A stretch of DNA of 39,995 nt from Flectobacillus roseus (GCF_030056665.1 NZ_JASHIG010000005.1), one strand, 5' to 3'. Positions 24,107 to 32,299 are shown, counted from the first letter of the stretch. Numbers and translations are program-made. Notes: generated by a model not told the origin, from the sequence alone.

Positions 24107-26362
24107 ATGTCCGTAGAAGCTGTAGCGATAGACTTAGAATTAGAAAAGAAGGAAATCCTTAAACGGTACAGAAAATTACTCGCAAGTGCCAAACCTTATC
24201 TTCGTGATAATGATGCCAAGTTAATCAAACAAGCATTTTTGATGTCGGTCGAAGCGCATAAACACATGCGTCGTAAATCTGGAGAACCTTATATCTACCA
24301 CCCCATTGCGGTAGCGCAAATTTGTGTGGATGAGATAGGGCTCGGAGCTACGTCGATTATTTGTGCTTTGCTACACGATGTAGTAGAAGATACGGAGGTA
24401 ACACTCGACGAAATTTCAGAGCAGTTTGGTTCCAAGGTTGCCAAAATCATCGATGGCTTAACCAAAATTTCAGGTGTATTCGAACATGGTTCTTCTCAAC
24501 AAGCAGAGAACTTCAGAAAGATGTTATTGACGCTATCTGATGATATCCGTGTGATTTTAATCAAACTTGCCGATCGTCTGCATAATATGCGTACACTCAC
24601 AAGCATGGCACGCGATAAGCAACTGAAAATCAGCTCAGAAACTTTTTATCTGTATGCTCCTCTTGCACACCGCTTGGGTTTGCACGCTATCAAGTCCGAG
24701 CTAGAAGACCTTTGTTTAAAATATACTGAACCAGAAGTCTACAAAGAAATTGCGAAAAAGCTCAAAGAAACGAAAGCATCCAGAGAGAAGTTTATTCAAA
24801 GCTTTATCCGACCTATTGAGAAAGGGCTTCAGGATATGAATTTCAAACATGTCATAAAAGGACGTCCAAAATCGATTTATTCAATTCATAATAAACTCAA
24901 AAAAAGCAATGTACCTTTTGACGAGATATATGATTTGTTTGCTGTTCGAGTTATTTTAGATGTTCCCAAAGAACAAGAAAAAGCAGCTTGTTGGGCGGTA
25001 TATTCAATGGTAACTGACCATTACAAACCCAACCCCGACCGTTTGAAAGACTGGATTTCCAATCCCAAATCCAATGGTTACGAGTCATTGCATACTACGG
25101 TAATGGGTTCAGGTAAAAAAGGTCGTTGGGTAGAAGTACAAATCCGTACTACACGAATGGATGAGATTGCTGAAAAAGGCTTCGCCGCCCACTGGAAATA
25201 CAAAGGAAATGATACTCGTACCAATAAAGCTTTTGAATCGTGGTTATCGCAGATTCGCGAAGCCTTAGATTCTTCTGACAAAGCCCAACAATCAGCAGTG
25301 GAATTGGTCGATGATATTCGTAGTAGTTTGTATAATGAAGAGGTATTTGTTTATACGCCCAAAGGAAAACTGGTCGTTCTTAAAGACGGTGCCACAGCTT
25401 TGGACTTTGCCTTCGAAATCCACACAGAGGTTGGCGCTCGTTGTATCGGGGCCAAGGTCAACAATAAGTTAGTGCCATTGAGTTACAAACTCAAAACGGG
25501 TGATATTATCGAATGTATGACTTCGGCAAAACAAAAACCATCTGAAGATTGGTTAGGTTTTGTCGTAACCACCAAGGCCAAGTCACGCATTAAAGACTAT
25601 ATCAAAGAAGCTAACAAACAGCACGTCATTGTGGGGCGTGATATGGTGGAGCACCGTTTGAAAATTCTTGGTATCAATGTACTAACCTTAGAGGTAACCA
25701 ACCAGCTAAGAGCATATTTCAATGCCAAAGATGCCAACGACTTATTCTATCGTTTTGGAAAAGGCTATATCCAACTAGACGAGCTAAAACGCTGGAAGTC
25801 TGACCGAGAATCGCATGAGCGTAAGCAAGCTGCAAAGAGTATTCAGGAGCCTTTAACCAATACCAAAAACTTGGTAAAAGAGCTCAAGAAGCTTCATGGC
25901 GACCGCAAAGATGCCGATGCTTTATTGATTGGAGAAGATATGGATAAGATTGATTACACATTGGCAAAATGTTGTAATCCAATCGCAGGTGACGATGTAT
26001 TTGGTTTTGTAACTATCAACGAGGGTATCAAGATTCACCGTACGAGTTGTCCTAATGCCCCCGAATTGTTGTCACGACATGGCGACCGCGTCCTAAAAGC
26101 CGTGTGGGCATCTAAGATAGAAATGTCTTTTGTGGCACATTTGATTATCAAAGGAACCGACCGCATGGGTTTGATGAACGACGTTACGAGAGTAATTTCT
26201 CAAGACTTACAAGTCAATATTCAAAACCTTTCTATTGGCGTAAAAGATGGCATTTTTGAAGGTAAAATTGCTTTGATGGTCAATAACACAGCACATCTAG
26301 AAAAATTAGTAAGCTCGTTAGAGCAAGTAAGTGGCGTTGTGGAAATCGAGAGAGGGGAATAA
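24107..26362 (+). CDS. spoT: Bifunctional (p)ppGpp synthetase/hydrolase (Rel/SpoT)
   Basis: This 751-residue stringent-response enzyme has all domains. The HD hydrolase is at about 45-200 with His90-Asp91 in LLHDVVEDT and LADRLHNMRTL at 153-163. The synthetase is at about 245-365 with GRPKSIYSIHNKL and NPKSNGYESLHTTV. A TGS domain spans about 405-465 (VFVYTPKGKLVVLKDGATAL). A conserved-cysteine region has AKCCNPIAGDDVFGFV, and a C-terminal ACT domain follows (about 675-751). RLKD at 311-314 is the RxKD form typical of bifunctional enzymes, rather than the ExDD form of RelA-only synthetases. It leads the order spoT-fur-purA, which recurs in Bacteroidota. Matching palindromic repeats bracket the gene. 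Confidence 0.96.
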   Translation: MSVEAVAIDLELEKKEILKRYRKLLASAKPYLRDNDAKLIKQAFLMSVEAHKHMRRKSGEPYIYHPIAVAQICVDEIGLGATSIICALLHDVVEDTEVTLDEISEQFGSKVAKIIDGLTKISGVFEHGSSQQAENFRKMLLTLSDDIRVILIKLADRLHNMRTLTSMARDKQLKISSETFYLYAPLAHRLGLHAIKSELEDLCLKYTEPEVYKEIAKKLKETKASREKFIQSFIRPIEKGLQDMNFKHVIKGRPKSIYSIHNKLKKSNVPFDEIYDLFAVRVILDVPKEQEKAACWAVYSMVTDHYKPNPDRLKDWISNPKSNGYESLHTTVMGSGKKGRWVEVQIRTTRMDEIAEKGFAAHWKYKGNDTRTNKAFESWLSQIREALDSSDKAQQSAVELVDDIRSSLYNEEVFVYTPKGKLVVLKDGATALDFAFEIHTEVGARCIGAKVNNKLVPLSYKLKTGDIIECMTSAKQKPSEDWLGFVVTTKAKSRIKDYIKEANKQHVIVGRDMVEHRLKILGINVLTLEVTNQLRAYFNAKDANDLFYRFGKGYIQLDELKRWKSDRESHERKQAAKSIQEPLTNTKNLVKELKKLHGDRKDADALLIGEDMDKIDYTLAKCCNPIAGDDVFGFVTINEGIKIHRTSCPNAPELLSRHGDRVLKAVWASKIEMSFVAHLIIKGTDRMGLMNDVTRVISQDLQVNIQNLSIGVKDGIFEGKIALMVNNTAHLEKLVSSLEQVSGVVEIERGE

Positions 26363-26374
26363 AGAATATTTCGG

Positions 26375-26434
26375 ATATGGGAAGTTGGATTGCGGATTTA
26401 GAAAATCTTAAATCCGCAATCTAATATCCCATAT
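26375..26434. repeat. Long stem-loop immediately after spoT
   Basis: Inner arms GATTGCGGATTTA / TAAATCCGCAATC (26388-26400, 26409-26421) are perfect. Outer arms ATATGGGA / TCCCATAT (26375-26382, 26427-26434) extend the stem. It begins 13 bp after the stop and touches the left end of repeat copy C. It may end the spoT transcript, although no U-run follows. Confidence 0.75.
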
Positions 26435-26606
26435 TAGTACTGTATAAAGGATTTCTAACTATTGCAGATTGGGGATTTCTGATTTCGAAAAAAGTAAAAT
26501 ACCTTGATTTTTTCAAAATATAAATAAAACGGTAGGTTACATTTCCGAAATCCAACATCCGATATCCGAAATAGATAGTTCTTACAATCTTTCGTACACT
26601 ACTAAT
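26433..26606 (+). repeat. Palindromic intergenic repeat, copy C
   Basis: A 174-bp element. Left end ATTAGTACTGTATAAAGG and the complement of the right end, ATTAGTAGTGTACGAAAG, agree at 14 of 18 positions. Inner words (ATTGCAGATT, CTGATTTCG, then ATTTCCGAAATCCAACATCC and GATATCCGAAATAG) follow the same order as in copy B, so B and C are direct copies on either side of spoT. With the adjoining hairpin it fills most of the 414-bp gap before fur. Confidence 0.8.
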
Positions 26607-26776
26607 CTACGATACTGACTAAAGCTTTCTGATAAATTTCCATTTTAATCTGAAATTGAGTTATTTTGTATAAAGAATAGATTTAGTCTAAAATTGAATC
26701 TTCATGAATTATTGAGTGTTTAGTTTTTGGACATTGAACCAGCTTTTCATAAACTAATCACCGAAGCCATTAAACA

Positions 26777-27277
26777 ATGCCATCAAACGCTAATTTGGAG
26801 GCTGTAAAGAAAATTTTTACAGCATATCTTGAAAATAAAGGGCTGAGAAAAACGCCAGAACGCTTTGCGATTTTGGAAGAGATTTACTCACGTGACGACC
26901 ATTTTGATGTGGAGGAGCTTTATATTTCGATGAAGAATAAGAAGTATCAGGTTTCGCGTGCAACTGTGTATAATACCTTAGATGTATTAGTAGAATGTGA
27001 TTTGGTATCCAAACATCAATTTGGTAGAAATATTGCACAATACGAAAAATCTTATGGCCGTCGCCAACACGACCACTTGATTTGTACTGACTGTCACCAT
27101 GTAACTGAGTTTTGCGATCCACGTGTCCAAACCATTCAGTCGATGGTGGGCGAAATGCTACAATTCAATGTGATGCACCACTCTTTGATTTTTTATGGTT
27201 CATGTACCAAAACGGATTGTGAACATAAAAAAGCTCTTCAACAACAGCTTTCTGTTAATGGTGAATCTGACCATTAG
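26777..27277 (+). CDS. fur: Fur family metalloregulator
   Basis: This 166-residue regulator has an N-terminal winged helix (about 15-85, LRKTPERFAILEEIY and YQVSRATVYNTLDVLVE as recognition region) and a dimer/metal domain with HDHLICTDC (His98, His100, Cys103, Cys106). The second cysteine pair is GSCTKTDC, spaced C-x4-C (Cys143, Cys148) rather than the common C-x2-C. Family members sense Fe2+, Zn2+ or peroxide, and sequence alone does not settle which. It lies between spoT and purA and is separated from spoT by repeats that probably break the transcript. Confidence 0.88.
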   Translation: MPSNANLEAVKKIFTAYLENKGLRKTPERFAILEEIYSRDDHFDVEELYISMKNKKYQVSRATVYNTLDVLVECDLVSKHQFGRNIAQYEKSYGRRQHDHLICTDCHHVTEFCDPRVQTIQSMVGEMLQFNVMHHSLIFYGSCTKTDCEHKKALQQQLSVNGESDH

Positions 27278-27281
27278 AGAA

Positions 27282-27323
27282 GAATTCTCTGGAGTATCGT
27301 AAGTATAATACCTCAGAGAATTC
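27282..27323 (+). terminator. Hairpin after fur
   Basis: Arms GAATTCTCTG / CAGAGAATTC with further pairing inward (AGTAT/ATAC) form a stem beginning 5 bp after the fur stop. The following tract (TCAAATTTCC) is only moderately U-rich. Confidence 0.65.
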
Positions 27324-27367
27324 TCAAATTTCCTCTATAGATAAGGGCTTTTCCTAATAAGATTAAT

Positions 27368-27375
27368 TATCTTTG
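27368..27375 (+). promoter_or_regulatory. Candidate -7 element of purA
   Basis: TATCTTTG matches TAnnTTTG exactly, 85 bp before the purA ATG. No TTG lies at the ideal -33 distance. The leader it would produce contains the short stem CAGGC/GCCTG and two ATTTCGTA words. Confidence 0.35.
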
Positions 27376-27459
27376 CCTTTCATTTCGTACCGCAGGCAAT
27401 GGCCTGTAAAATTTCGTAACTCTAAATACGGGCGTAGCCTGTGATACCAAGTAATAAAA

Positions 27460-28740
27460 ATGGCAGTAGATGTATTGTTGGGTTTGCAGTGGGGCGATGA
27501 GGGTAAAGGTAAAATCGTTGACGTTTTAGCTCCTAAATATCAAGTTGTTGCCCGCTTTCAAGGTGGCCCTAATGCTGGACACACATTAGAATTCGACGGA
27601 TTCAAACATGTTTTGCATCAAATTCCTTCGGGAATTTTTCGTCAAGAGGTTCAAAACATCATCGGTAACGGTGTGGTTCTTGACCCAATCATCTTCAAAA
27701 AAGAAATCGATGGTCTTGCAAAGTACAATTTGAGCTTGCAACAAAACCTCGAAGTTTCAAAAAAAGCTTCTATTATCCTTCCTACTCACCGCTTGCTAGA
27801 TGCAGCTTACGAAAAAGCTAAAGGTGACGCTAAAATCGGATCTACTTTGAAAGGTATCGGTCCTACTTACACAGACAAAATTTCTCGTCAAGGTTTGCGT
27901 GTTGGTGATATTATTTCTCCAAACTTTAAAGCAAAATATGATGCGCTTGTAGCTCGTCATAAGGGTATTTTGGATGTTTATCAGTTTGAATATGATTTGA
28001 CTGCTGCTGAACAAGAGTTCTTCGAAGCGGTTGAATTTATGAAACAATTCAACTTGGTAGATTCTGAATATTCTGTAAACAATGCGTTGACAGAAGGAAA
28101 AACAATCTTGGCTGAAGGTGCTCAAGGTTCTTTGCTTGATGTAGATTTTGGTTCATATCCTTTTGTAACATCTTCAAATACTGTTACAGCGGGTGCTTGT
28201 ACAGGTTTGGGCGTTGCTCCAAAAAACATTGGTGAGGTTTACGGTATCTTCAAAGCTTATGCTACACGTGTAGGTTCAGGTCCTTTCCCGACGGAATTGC
28301 TTGACGAAGTAGGTGAACGTATGCGTCAAGAAGGTCGTGAGTTTGGTTCAACTACAGGTCGTCCTCGTCGTTGTGGATGGATTGATCTTCCTGCATTGAA
28401 ATATGCAATGATGATCAATGGCGTTACACAATTAGTCATGATGAAGGTTGACGTATTGAATATTTTCGAAGAAATCAACATTTGTACGGCTTACAAATTG
28501 CCAGATGGTACTATCACTGAGCAATTGCCTTACGATTTAACAGATACACAAGTAGAGCCTATCTACGAAACATTGAAAGGATGGAACACTTCTTTGGCTG
28601 GCTTAAGAACTTTCGAAAGTCTTCCTGCTGAATTGACGGGTTATATTGCTTTCTTGGAGGAAAAATTAGGCTTACCAATCAACTTTATCTCTACTGGTCC
28701 TGACCGTGATGAGTGTGTGTTGAGAGGTGCATTAGCTTAA
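27460..28740 (+). CDS. purA: Adenylosuccinate synthetase
   Basis: PurA condenses IMP and aspartate using GTP, the first committed step to AMP. The 426-residue protein has the P-loop-like WGDEGKGKIVD with catalytic Asp13, GGPNAGHT with His41, GIGPTYTDK, EGAQGSLLDVDFGSYPF and the C-terminal TTGRPRRCGW loop. All active-site motifs are intact and length is normal. Codon usage is cleaner and more uniform than in the neighbours, consistent with high expression. It lies 182 bp after fur with its own candidate promoter. Confidence 0.97.
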   Translation: MAVDVLLGLQWGDEGKGKIVDVLAPKYQVVARFQGGPNAGHTLEFDGFKHVLHQIPSGIFRQEVQNIIGNGVVLDPIIFKKEIDGLAKYNLSLQQNLEVSKKASIILPTHRLLDAAYEKAKGDAKIGSTLKGIGPTYTDKISRQGLRVGDIISPNFKAKYDALVARHKGILDVYQFEYDLTAAEQEFFEAVEFMKQFNLVDSEYSVNNALTEGKTILAEGAQGSLLDVDFGSYPFVTSSNTVTAGACTGLGVAPKNIGEVYGIFKAYATRVGSGPFPTELLDEVGERMRQEGREFGSTTGRPRRCGWIDLPALKYAMMINGVTQLVMMKVDVLNIFEEINICTAYKLPDGTITEQLPYDLTDTQVEPIYETLKGWNTSLAGLRTFESLPAELTGYIAFLEEKLGLPINFISTGPDRDECVLRGALA

Positions 28741-28785
28741 GCTATTGGCTTTGGGCTTTTAGCAGTCAGCTAATTAACAAATTAT

Positions 28786-28876
28786 AAATGCTGAATTGCG
28801 AGTGGTGAATTGTGAGTGTAAAATGTTGATAAACAAAACTTTACACTCAAAGTTTCCCTCTTACAATTCAGCATTT
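28786..28876. repeat. Inverted repeat with 37-nt arms, GTGAATTGTGAG-type
   Basis: Arms at 28786-28822 and 28840-28876 match perfectly over the outer 13 nt (AAATGCTGAATTG) and inner 10 nt (TGAGTGTAAA), with a diverged middle. The left arm contains GAGTGGTGAATTGTGAGTG. A related half-arm (CACAATTTACAACTCACAAT) occurs at about 13296-13330, and similar words at 19146-19172. It lies between the convergent purA and nudK genes and may act as their terminator. Confidence 0.75.
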
Positions 28877-28970
28877 ATGTTTTATATACAAACCATTTTG
28901 TTTCTAAAAATGAAATTCATATTCTCAATAATCACTCATACACTCAATCACCATTCACTAAATTAGAAAT

Positions 28971-29543
28971 TTAGAAATTTTTATGTAGTTGTAAATACTG
29001 CAACAGCATAATGGTTTTTCCGTCTTTGATTTCTCCTGTTTTCACCATATTAATTACTTGCTCAAAAGGTAATTCTAGTACATCAATTTCTTCATCTTCA
29101 ACTCCCCCTCCTTCATTTGCAACGTCTTCTTGGGAATATTCAGCAATAAAGAAATATAAAATTTCAGTTACCGAACCAGGACTCATGTAGGCTTCAAAAA
29201 CTTTTTCTACTTCCGAAATACGATAACCCGTTTCTTCCTCAGTTTCTCGCTTGATAGCTGTTTCTGGTTCATCTTGGTCGAGCAAACCTGCACAAGTTTC
29301 AATAAGCATTCCATCTTTGTTGCCGTTAACATAGGTCGGAATTCTAAACTGTCGGGTCAAAATCACCGTTTTTTTCTGACTATTATACAAAAGAATGGTA
29401 GCGCCATTGCCTCGGTCATAAACTTCACGAGATTGTGTTTCTATTTTACCATCTTTGCGCTGATATTCAAAAGTGTATTTTTTTAAAATGTACCAATTGT
29501 CAGACAAAAGCTTTTCGTCGATAATTTTGATGGATGAAGTCAT
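28971..29543 (-). CDS. nudK: NUDIX hydrolase, GDP-mannose pyrophosphatase type
   Basis: The 190-residue protein contains a Nudix box at about 86-107 (GLLDQD-E-PETAIKRETEEETGY), one residue shorter than the general pattern, as in NudK. The flanking sequence also resembles E. coli NudK closely: ETCAGLLD, EAYMSPGSVTEILYFFIAEY, EGGGVEDEEIDVLELPF and KTGEIKDGKTIMLLQYL. NudK hydrolyses GDP-mannose to GMP and mannose 1-phosphate. It is divergent from a DeoR-type regulator gene, with 71 bp and a tandem repeat between, which suggests that the regulator may control both. Confidence 0.88.
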   Translation of the reverse strand: MTSSIKIIDEKLLSDNWYILKKYTFEYQRKDGKIETQSREVYDRGNGATILLYNSQKKTVILTRQFRIPTYVNGNKDGMLIETCAGLLDQDEPETAIKRETEEETGYRISEVEKVFEAYMSPGSVTEILYFFIAEYSQEDVANEGGGVEDEEIDVLELPFEQVINMVKTGEIKDGKTIMLLQYLQLHKNF

Positions 29544-29552
29544 AAAATCGAT

Positions 29553-29588
29553 TTGATTATTTTTGATTGAAAATGATTATTTTTGATT
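29553..29588. promoter_or_regulatory. Tandem 15-bp repeat between nudK and the DeoR-type regulator
   Basis: TGATTATTTTTGATT occurs at 29554-29568 and again at 29574-29588, exactly 20 bp (about two helical turns) apart. Each copy contains TATTTTTG, an exact TAnnTTTG word. The arrangement fits a promoter overlapped by a regulator-binding repeat in a divergent gap. The operator role is inferred. Confidence 0.5.
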
Positions 29589-29614
29589 AATTATTCAAAA
29601 CAACTAAATTTTCC

Positions 29615-30367
29615 ATGAATTACCAACTCCGAAAACAGCTTATTTTACAAACGGTCGAAGAAAAAGGCTCGGTGGAAGTCAAAGACTTAGCCGATTTGTT
29701 ACAAATTTCTGAGATTACAGTACGAAGAGACCTAGCGACTTTGTCTGAGCAAGGTCTTTTGTATCGCACACATGGCGGAGCTATGAAGATGAGTTTGGTA
29801 CAAGTGCCTACGAGTTTTGCCAACAAATCCACCAGCCGCATGGCGGAGAAGGACTATATCTGCCAAAAAGCTAGTCAATTAATACAAGAAGGTGATGTGA
29901 TATTTTTGGATTGCGGAAGTACTGTATCCCGTTTGTGTCAGTATATCAAACATAAACGCATCAAAGTCATCACTAATTCATTGCCAATTGTGTATGAGCT
30001 AATGGGGACTGAGGTATCTGTCAATCTTATCGGTGGAGAGCTAGATGCCGAGCGACAAGCTATTCATGGAACAATTGCCTTAGAGCATATCGCTCGTTAT
30101 AAGGCCAATAAGGCATTTTTAGGGATCGATGGTATATCATTGGCTAGAGGCTTGAGTGCTGCCTCCGAAAAGGAAGCGAGTATTGCAACAGCCCTTGCCC
30201 AGCACGCCCAAGAAGTCATTTTGTTATGCGATGCCTCCAAGCTTGAAAAAGAAGCCTATCTACAATTTGCCTCCTTCGATATGCTCGATATATTGATTAC
30301 TGATGCCTCAGCGGATAAGGCTTTATTGGCACAATATGAGCAAAAAGGCTTGAAAATTATTGGTTAG
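29615..30367 (+). CDS. DeoR/GlpR family transcriptional regulator
   Basis: The 250-residue protein has the DeoR N-terminal helix-turn-helix (VKDLADLLQISEITVRRDLATLSEQGLLYRTHGGA, about residues 21-55) and the C-terminal sugar-phosphate-sensing domain: VIFLDCGSTVSRLCQYI, VITNSLPIVYEL, NLIGGELDAERQAIHG and AFLGIDGISLARGLSAAS. These regulators repress sugar catabolic genes and release DNA upon binding phosphorylated sugars. No sugar operon follows, and the nearest candidate target is divergent nudK, whose product yields mannose 1-phosphate. That connection is inference. Confidence 0.9.
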   Translation: MNYQLRKQLILQTVEEKGSVEVKDLADLLQISEITVRRDLATLSEQGLLYRTHGGAMKMSLVQVPTSFANKSTSRMAEKDYICQKASQLIQEGDVIFLDCGSTVSRLCQYIKHKRIKVITNSLPIVYELMGTEVSVNLIGGELDAERQAIHGTIALEHIARYKANKAFLGIDGISLARGLSAASEKEASIATALAQHAQEVILLCDASKLEKEAYLQFASFDMLDILITDASADKALLAQYEQKGLKIIG

Positions 30368-30469
30368 TATCTCAAGAAGTAGAGCTTTTCTAAAAAGCTA
30401 TTCCGATATTTGTATATTGATTAGAGATATACCCACATTCTCTAGTCCCATCACTTTTTCTCGAGTCAT

Positions 30470-31018
30470 ATGGATAAATCTTTTTTACAATATCTTTTTT
30501 CAGAAGACATTATTTACAAAATTCCTGCTGATGCAGCCAATAAACAAGACCTTGCTGCTCCTGTTGTAAAAGTACCTGAAGAGATTCAACCAGAAAAAGT
30601 ACAAAAAACTGTAGCTCCGCCAACACCTGCTCCTGTAGCAAGTGTGCCAGACTTTATTCCATATAATCCTAAAAATCAAGTGTTGATTCTGGTCGATAAT
30701 ATCAATCAAGAAGAAATGGAGCTTTTGGGGAAAATCTTGGGAGCAGTTCAATTGCAAATCAACCAAGTAGACTTATTAGACTTATCAAAAGTGGGCGATA
30801 CAAGTTTAAAGAATATTTTGACTCAAAAATCACTTCGACAACTACTTACTTTTGGCGTATCATTATTCAGAATACAATTAGAAATTCCATTGACCCCTTA
30901 TCAGATTAGAGAAGTGCAGGGCGTAAGATTTTTGTATTCGGATGCTTTAGGAGAAATAAAAGACGACGTAACACGCAAAAAAGCCCTTTGGTCAGCTATG
31001 AAAGCATTTTTTGCTTAA
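30470..31018 (+). CDS. Uncharacterised protein, possibly a DNA polymerase III psi (HolD)-like subunit
   Basis: The 182-residue protein has three parts. A short N-terminus (DKSFLQYLFSEDIIYKI) comes first, then a Pro/Val/Ala-rich linker (about 25-65), then a compact alpha/beta domain: NQVLILVDNINQEEMELLGK, INQVDLLDLSKV, LRQLLTFGVSLF and the C-terminal DDVTRKKALWSAMKAFF. That order resembles E. coli HolD, which has a short interacting N-terminus, an alpha/beta domain beginning with a hydrophobic strand, and a final R-AALW-x3-x-YEHDF helix. The resemblance is by eye only. A protein of unknown function is the safe call. It lies between a regulator gene and tsaD, with a terminator after it. Confidence 0.4.
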   Translation: MDKSFLQYLFSEDIIYKIPADAANKQDLAAPVVKVPEEIQPEKVQKTVAPPTPAPVASVPDFIPYNPKNQVLILVDNINQEEMELLGKILGAVQLQINQVDLLDLSKVGDTSLKNILTQKSLRQLLTFGVSLFRIQLEIPLTPYQIREVQGVRFLYSDALGEIKDDVTRKKALWSAMKAFFA

Positions 31019-31024
31019 CAATAA

Positions 31025-31062
31025 AAGCGTTTTGAGCGAAAAATATCTCACTCAAAACGCTT
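31025..31062. terminator. Bidirectional terminator between 31018 and tsaD
   Basis: Perfect 12-nt arms AAGCGTTTTGAG / CTCAAAACGCTT (31025-31036, 31051-31062), with ATTTTTT after the right arm and a TTATT tract in the other direction. It serves convergent genes. Confidence 0.88.
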
Positions 31063-31078
31063 CATTTTTTACAACATT

Positions 31079-32077
31079 TTACCATTCCATTCGTGGCATT
31101 GGACTTACATCCTGACCACAAAATTCACCTTTTTCAGCTTTGAAATGCGCCGCCATCGCGATCATCCCAGCGTTATCGGTACAGTATTGAAACTGAGGAA
31201 TATATACATTCCAACCCAACTCCTCTCCTAGTCGTTGCAATTCTGCACGCAAGCCTGAATTGGCCGAAACGCCACCTGCAATGGCAATATCTTTAATCTT
31301 ATATTGCTTAGCCGCTTTTTTGAGTTTTTGAAGCAAAATTTTAATCAAGGTATGTTGCATCGAAGCACAAATATCCTTGATATTTTCCTCAACGAAATTG
31401 GGGTTCTTTGCCGTTTCTTTCTGTAAAAAGTACAAAAATGCTGTTTTAATTCCTGAGAAAGAATAATTTAATCCTTGCATTTCGACAGTCGGAAACTCAA
31501 AGCGTAATGGATTACCTTCTTTGGCATACTTATCGATAAGTGGTCCACCGGGATAAGGTAAATTCAACAGTTTTGCGGTTTTGTCGAAAGCCTCACCAAC
31601 AGCATCGTCTTGGGTTTCGCCAATAATTTCCATGTCGAGAGCCGAACGAACAAACACAATTTGTGTATGACCACCGCTAACGGTCAGACAAAGGAATGGA
31701 AACTGAGGCTTTGGCTCATCAATAAAATGTGCCAAAACGTGCGCTTGCATGTGGTGTACATCAATCAACGGAATATTCAAACCGAGTGCCAATGCTTTGG
31801 CAAAAGAAGTACCCACTAATAAAGAGCCCAAAAGCCCTGGTCCACGAGTAAAAGCTATGGCATTTAGGTCAGATTTTGTTATCTTCGCTGTGGCTAAAGC
31901 TTCGGCTACTACAGGCACAATATGTTGCTGATGGGCACGGCTGGCAAGTTCGGGAACAACGCCGCCCCATTTTTGATGTATGGCTTGGCTTGCGACAATA
32001 TTGGAATGAAGTTTGCCATCAATAATAACGGCTGCTGAACTGTCGTCGCAAGAGGATTCTATCGCTAAAATGGTCAT
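31079..32077 (-). CDS. tsaD: tRNA N6-adenosine threonylcarbamoyltransferase, catalytic subunit
   Basis: TsaD transfers the threonylcarbamoyl group to A37 of tRNAs that read ANN codons, working with TsaB, TsaC and TsaE. The 332-residue protein has the ASKHA fold motifs ILAIESSCDDSSAAVI, GPGLLGSLLVG, the metal site VHHMQAHVLAH (His109, His113), LTVSGGHTQIV and IAGGVSANSGLR. All look intact. It is divergent from the TamB-like gene, a pairing often seen in this phylum. No tsa partner is nearby. Confidence 0.97.
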   Translation of the reverse strand: MTILAIESSCDDSSAAVIIDGKLHSNIVASQAIHQKWGGVVPELASRAHQQHIVPVVAEALATAKITKSDLNAIAFTRGPGLLGSLLVGTSFAKALALGLNIPLIDVHHMQAHVLAHFIDEPKPQFPFLCLTVSGGHTQIVFVRSALDMEIIGETQDDAVGEAFDKTAKLLNLPYPGGPLIDKYAKEGNPLRFEFPTVEMQGLNYSFSGIKTAFLYFLQKETAKNPNFVEENIKDICASMQHTLIKILLQKLKKAAKQYKIKDIAIAGGVSANSGLRAELQRLGEELGWNVYIPQFQYCTDNAGMIAMAAHFKAEKGEFCGQDVSPMPRMEW

Positions 32078-32247
32078 GTTTCAAAATTTTTCACAAAGAT
32101 AACCAATCATTTTTAAAGCTGGTTAACATTGACAAATAGGTAGCTAGCAACCAAGTCAAGTAAACATCTTTAAACTTAATATACGGCTTTTGCTTCTGTT
32201 TCGTTTTAAAAGCATAACACCCAAATCTATCTCTTAGTTTGATTCTG

Positions 32248-32259
32248 CGGAATATTCCG
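32248..32259. promoter_or_regulatory. 12-bp perfect palindrome in the tsaD-tamB gap
   Basis: CGGAATATTCCG lies 41 bp before the TamB-like start in the divergent 222-bp gap. A symmetric dimer-binding site is possible. No other evidence supports it. Confidence 0.25.
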
Positions 32260-32299
32260 TTGATACACATACCCAACCCCGATTACCGTTTCGAGTTAA

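Noticed and set aside
27376..27459. Purine riboswitch ahead of purA
   Set aside because: The conserved junction and loop-loop motifs of the known purine class are absent.
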